16,292 nt of DNA from an uncultured Prevotella sp. (lineage in GTDB: Bacteria; Bacteroidota; Bacteroidia; Bacteroidales; Bacteroidaceae). Numbering within the stretch: position 1 is the first letter of the stretch; each line of letters starts with the position of its first letter. Below the pieces are notes generated by a model. That model searched no databases. It was not told where the DNA came from and saw only the letters and a program-made list of their open reading frames with translations. Below, one piece after another: positions 15,100 through 16,292 of the stretch. The DNA lies in NCBI GenBank assembly GCA_937877685.1, contig CALFGU010000055.1, positions 1-16,292 on the forward strand, written 5' to 3'. The position numbers and the translations under genes are program-made.

Positions 15100-15192
15100 C
15101 TTCAAACAAACCCTTAAATACGGGGAACAAACCCTTAAAGAATAAAAATTATTACGCCAAATAAGGCGCACAATTTGAGACTTTGTTTGAAG
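15100..15192. repeat. Inverted repeat CTTCAAACAAA with internal 21-bp direct repeat
   Basis: CTTCAAACAAA (15100-15110) and TTTGTTTGAAG (15182-15192) are perfect inverted arms 71 bp apart. Inside, AACAAACCCTTAAA occurs at 15105-15118 and again at 15126-15139, a period of exactly 21 bp. The arrangement looks like a small element or a folded RNA rather than chance, but it has only two repeat units. Confidence 0.55.
15145..15168 (-). terminator. Possible terminator of the TatD-like gene
   Basis: On the minus strand a small stem CGCC/GGCG (15168-15155) is followed by TAATAATTTTTA. The stem is short and lies about 120 nt beyond the stop codon, so this is a weak call. Confidence 0.35.
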
Positions 15193-15289
15193 GGTGATAA
15201 TGAGCGGGTGGGGGAAAGGTAAAATGCGCACCATCCGAACGTGTTATGAGGACGCCGTGTGGGGCTATTTTCAGAACCAGTGAGATGGG

Positions 15290-15814
15290 TTAGTCCGTCT
15301 CCGTAAACCTGCGTTCAGGCGGACAAAGGTTAAAGGATTCAGCATTAAAAAGTGTGCCAAACGAAAGGTCGAAACCTGCCGCAAGGAGTTGTTGCGCAAG
15401 GGCTGGTTTACCACGAAAACCATGGATTGCCCAACGTTGTGTGGGGCGTAGGCGTTTGCGGAGCATTAACATTTGGTCGAAGGCTCGGACGCAGTGAATG
15501 GTGAGCGGTTTCTGCAACTGTTCGGAAAGTGCAACGTGTTGCAAGAACAATTCTGTCTGAACAGCCTCAGGCGCACCCTTGAGTTTGTCAATCCCACATT
15601 CTCCGATTCTCACCACTTGCGGATGTGTTGCCCAATGTAAGAATCCCTTGACAATGTCTTCCACGTTTTCCTCTGCCGTCCACCAGGGATGCACCCCCAC
15701 AGAATAGGTGGCATCCGTCCGAAGTTTCACCTCCGTCGGATGAAGCATCCATTCCATCGGCATATTAATAATTGCCGGCATGGGGGATTGAAGGTCGTGG
15801 GTGTGGAAGTTCAT
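15290..15814 (-). CDS. TatD-like metallohydrolase, truncated after the last catalytic Asp
   Basis: The 174-residue protein belongs to the short Bacteroidetes branch of the TatD (DNase/amidohydrolase-like TIM barrel) family. All expected metal and catalytic residues remain: His4 and His6 (FHTHD), Glu72 (RIGECGID), His107 (IHCVRAFD), His131 (IHGFRGKP) and Asp174 in TETD. Family members in related genomes run about 35-40 residues further (final strand and helix), typically ETDD plus a helix. Here a TAA follows the D at once, and no continuation is found in the other two frames downstream. So it is either a minimal enzyme or a recently truncated gene. It starts at the ATG at 15814, which abuts a 24-unit heptamer array occupying its expected promoter region. 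Confidence 0.8.
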   Translation of the reverse strand: MNFHTHDLQSPMPAIINMPMEWMLHPTEVKLRTDATYSVGVHPWWTAEENVEDIVKGFLHWATHPQVVRIGECGIDKLKGAPEAVQTELFLQHVALSEQLQKPLTIHCVRAFDQMLMLRKRLRPTQRWAIHGFRGKPALAQQLLAAGFDLSFGTLFNAESFNLCPPERRFTETD

Positions 15815-15820
15815 GAAAGG

Positions 15821-15988
15821 GTGAACGTTGAAAGGTGAACGGTTAACGGGGAAGGGTGAACGGTTAACGGTTAACGTTGAAGGGTGAAAGGGGATGGGTG
15901 AAGGGAGAACGTTTAACGATGAACGTTGAAAGGGGAACGAGGAACGGTGAAAGTTTAGCGGTTAACGTTGAAGGTTTAACAGTAAACA
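15821..15988. repeat. Heptanucleotide minisatellite, 24 units
   Basis: The 168 bp divide without any indel into 24 heptamers. Most end in AACG, AAGG or AAAG: GTGAACG, TTGAAAG, GTGAACG, GTTAACG, GGGAAGG, GTGAACG, GTTAACG, GTTAACG, TTGAAGG, GTGAAAG, GGGATGG, GTGAAGG, GAGAACG, TTTAACG, ATGAACG, TTGAAAG, GGGAACG, AGGAACG, GTGAAAG, TTTAGCG, GTTAACG, TTGAAGG, TTTAACA, GTAAACA. The first two or three bases vary and the 3' half is conserved. The strand is purine-rich. The array begins 6 bp from the start codon of the leftward TatD-like gene. Confidence 0.92.
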
Positions 15989-16026
15989 ATCACGATAAAA
16001 GTAAATCCCCCATTCCGAATGGTAGT

Positions 16027-16054
16027 TGTACTCTGTTCTCTGTACTCTGTACTC
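16027..16054. repeat. Second heptamer array, TGTACTC x4
   Basis: Four contiguous 7-bp units: TGTACTC, TGTTCTC, TGTACTC, TGTACTC. The unit is unrelated in sequence to the array at 15821-15988 but has the same period. Confidence 0.8.
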
Positions 16055-16093
16055 TAAATTTGGTTATAATATAGGAGTTGACCCGTAAAGACA

Positions 16094-16290
16094 ATCATAC
16101 CCCCTCCCCTCCTACGGAGGTACTCCCCCTATCTTAAGGGGAGAGAGTAGTTTGACACTTCCGTTAAAACAACTCAACCGATGTAAACAATCTCGTTTTC
16201 ACTCGGTATAAATAGTGTAGGATTACTCCGCATGGCGCTCTCCCCTTAAGATAGGGGGAGTACCGCCCTTGGGCGGGGAGGGGGTATGAT
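16094..16290. mobile_element. Inverted-repeat element, MITE-like, about 197 bp
   Basis: The outer arms ATCATACCCCCTCCCC (16094-16109) and its complement (16275-16290) are perfect over 16 bp. The inner arms, GGTACTCCCCCTATCTTAAG with GGGGAG-type continuation (16119-16145) and complement (16238-16264), are perfect over 27 bp. Between them each arm has a non-matching 9-10 nt insert (16110-16118 and 16265-16274) that itself forms a hairpin: CCTCC-TAC-GGAGG on the left and CCGCCC-TT-GGGCGG on the right. The central 92 bp (16146-16237) have no coding frame. No transposase is visible. It may be a non-autonomous mobile element or a large structured repeat; the target-site duplication cannot be checked because the window ends 2 bp after it. 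Confidence 0.7.
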
Positions 16291-16292
16291 GA

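Larger units (their letters stand above)
14891..15289. other. Intergenic region between tyrS and the TatD-like gene, no gene
   Basis: No credible coding frame. The stretch holds the tyrS -7 box (14929-14936), a 21-bp direct repeat pair (15105-15139), an 11-bp inverted repeat (15100-15110 with 15182-15192) and a possible terminator (15145-15168) for the TatD-like gene. The roughly 100 bp right after the TatD-like stop (15190-15289) carry no similarity to the missing TatD C-terminus in any frame. Confidence 0.65.
15815..16292. other. Repeat-rich right end of the window, no gene
   Basis: No coding gene is supported. From left to right it holds the heptamer array (15821-15988), about 38 bp of plain sequence, four TGTACTC-type heptamers (16027-16054), and an inverted-repeat element (16094-16290) that nearly reaches the window edge. 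A 65-codon open frame through the heptamers is a by-product of the repeats. Confidence 0.75.

Noticed and set aside
15821..15988. CRISPR array
   Set aside because: Units are contiguous 7-mers without spacers; there are no 24-40 bp repeats separated by unique spacers and no cas genes.
15877..16074. 65-codon frame through the heptamer array
   Set aside because: Composition is dictated by the 7-bp repeat and it has no ribosome binding site or known domain.

Overview
The window looks like a chromosomal segment of a Bacteroidales bacterium, most likely Prevotellaceae. The grounds are promoters of the Bacteroidetes type (TTTG, about 19-20 bp, TAnnTTTG), very weak Shine-Dalgarno sites, a lipoprotein with acidic residues after the lipobox cysteine, a serine protease with a type IX secretion (T9SS) type A C-terminal domain, a C10 (streptopain/interpain-like) protease, and short C-terminal tails of the form GxYIxNGKKxxx on exported proteins, a habit I associate with Prevotella. 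The assignment to family level is inference.

Layout. On the minus strand, reading right to left from 9.1 kb: a C10 cysteine protease (9127-7211), a DUF1934/YwiB-like small protein 15 bp downstream (7195-6800), an M20 dipeptidase (6623-5271) and a strong intrinsic terminator (5174-5202). Then a fasciclin-domain lipoprotein with its own near-consensus promoter (4902-2707), a 238-aa exported protein (2575-1859), and a large exported protein with its own consensus promoter whose C-terminus runs off the left edge (1459-1). On the plus strand, diverging from the C10 gene: a subtilisin-like S8 protease with T9SS signal (9387-11549) and a SulP anion transporter (11708-13426). Converging on it across a 25-bp perfect hairpin is tyrS (14890-13592). 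Further right is a TatD-like hydrolase (15814-15290) that stops directly after its last catalytic aspartate.

Function. The left two thirds is a cell-surface and secreted protein region: two secreted endopeptidases transcribed divergently, a cytoplasmic dipeptidase that could finish peptide breakdown, a surface lipoprotein and two further exported proteins. This fits an asaccharolytic or mixed peptide-using lifestyle (inference). The right third is housekeeping (tyrS, SulP, TatD).

The most unusual content is non-coding. Four different short tandem arrays sit in intergenic DNA: 24 exact-length heptamers against the tatD start codon; 21-bp repeats with a 13-bp palindromic core between the DUF1934 and M20 genes; and two 9-bp arrays built on the palindrome CTATAG, in opposite orientation, bracketing the SulP gene. 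At the right edge lies a roughly 197-bp inverted-repeat element whose two arms differ at an internal hairpin in a way that keeps the pairing. No tRNA, rRNA, CRISPR array or transposase was seen.
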